From Candidatus Stahliibacteriota bacterium (GTDB lineage: Bacteria > Hydrothermota > Tepidihabitantia > B3-TA06), in contig DAOVCF010000122.1 in the NCBI GenBank assembly GCA_030670165.1, forward strand, positions 1 to 6,066: a stretch of 6,066 bases of DNA, written 5' to 3'. Numbering within the stretch: the stretch's first letter is position 1; each line of letters opens with the position of its first letter. Of the stretch, positions 5,829 to 6,066 are shown one piece after another. The notes below the pieces were generated by a model. That model did not search any database, was not told where the DNA came from, and was given only the letters and a program-made list of their open reading frames with translations. The position numbers and the translations under genes are program-made.

Positions 5829-6066
5829 ATGTTATCTATCTCAAAATTCGTGCCTTACAAGTTTCTTGCAGTTGTTTTGGCTGCATTGTGCGCCGCAGGA
5901 TGTAAGGAGAAGATGAAAAGGGAAGAACGCCCTGATCCTTATCGGGCAGCACGAGAGCGGATGGTTGCGAATCAACTCCAGGCCAGGGACATAACCGATG
6001 AACGGGTGCTTGCCGCATTCCGCAAGGTGCCCCGGCATGCCTTTGTTCCTGCCGAATACCAGAATT
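5829..6066 (+). CDS. pcm: Protein-L-isoaspartate O-methyltransferase with lipoprotein signal peptide, 3'-truncated
   Basis: Only the first 79 codons are in the window. Residues 42-77 (RERMVANQLQARDITDERVL, then KVPRHAFVPAEY) match the N-terminal signature of PCMT, which methylates isoaspartyl residues in damaged proteins using S-adenosylmethionine. The SAM-binding motif lies beyond the edge. Ahead of it is a signal peptide: MLSISKFVPYK, a hydrophobic core FLAVVLAAL (12-20) and a lipobox-like AAGC with Cys25. A charged linker KEKMKREERPD follows. The lipobox has Ala rather than the commoner Leu at -3. The ATG at 5829 is certain as the only start after the in-frame ligA stop, and GAGGA lies just upstream (5820-5824). 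It sits 24 bases after ligA and is probably co-transcribed with it. Export is inferred from the signal; it does not match the cytoplasmic E. coli enzyme. Confidence 0.85.
   Translation, partial: MLSISKFVPYKFLAVVLAALCAAGCKEKMKREERPDPYRAARERMVANQLQARDITDERVLAAFRKVPRHAFVPAEYQN

Overview
The window looks like ordinary bacterial chromosome from a mid-GC genome (about 50% GC by eye). All recognised genes lie on the + strand, the gaps are short and AT-rich, and there is no IS element, phage, CRISPR or RNA gene that I can see. The NAD-dependent DNA ligase (LigA) marks it as bacterial. The lipoprotein-type signal peptide on the last gene shows a cell that exports lipoproteins. Several genes belong to small families that I associate with anaerobes, archaea and uncultured bacterial phyla: a COG2248/UPF0282-like metallo-beta-lactamase-fold protein, a flavoredoxin-like protein and a cysteine-rich DUF6144-like protein. 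A strict or facultative anaerobe from a poorly cultured phylum is plausible, but that is inference and I cannot name a taxon.

Layout. 1-399: 3' part of a flavoredoxin/flavin-reductase-like FMN protein, cut by the window edge. 458-1405 and 1402-1638: an MBL-fold metallohydrolase overlapped by 4 bases by a small zinc-ribbon protein, a probable coupled pair. 1639-1708: AT-rich gap with a promoter-like sequence. 1709-2212: DinB-fold protein with an intact three-histidine metal site. 2213-2309: gap with a TTGACA-type promoter and a strong Shine-Dalgarno. 2310-3269: BtrH-N/papain-like-fold protein that seems to have lost the usual catalytic histidine. 3334-3759: small protein with paired Cys-x-Cys motifs. 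3766-3794: near-consensus promoter placed so that transcription would start at the ligA start codon. 3801-5804: complete ligA. 5829-6066: start of a protein-L-isoaspartate O-methyltransferase carrying a lipoprotein signal peptide, cut by the right edge.

The genes do not form one obvious pathway. The MBL/zinc-ribbon pair and the ligA/isoaspartyl-methyltransferase pair are each close enough to be co-transcribed. The DinB, BtrH-like and cysteine-rich genes are separated by 64-97 bases and may have their own promoters. I see no convincing new multi-gene system. The points most worth a second look are the apparently leaderless ligA transcript, a Glu-to-Gln change beside the LigA active-site lysine, the lipoprotein-type methyltransferase, and the histidine-less papain-like protein.
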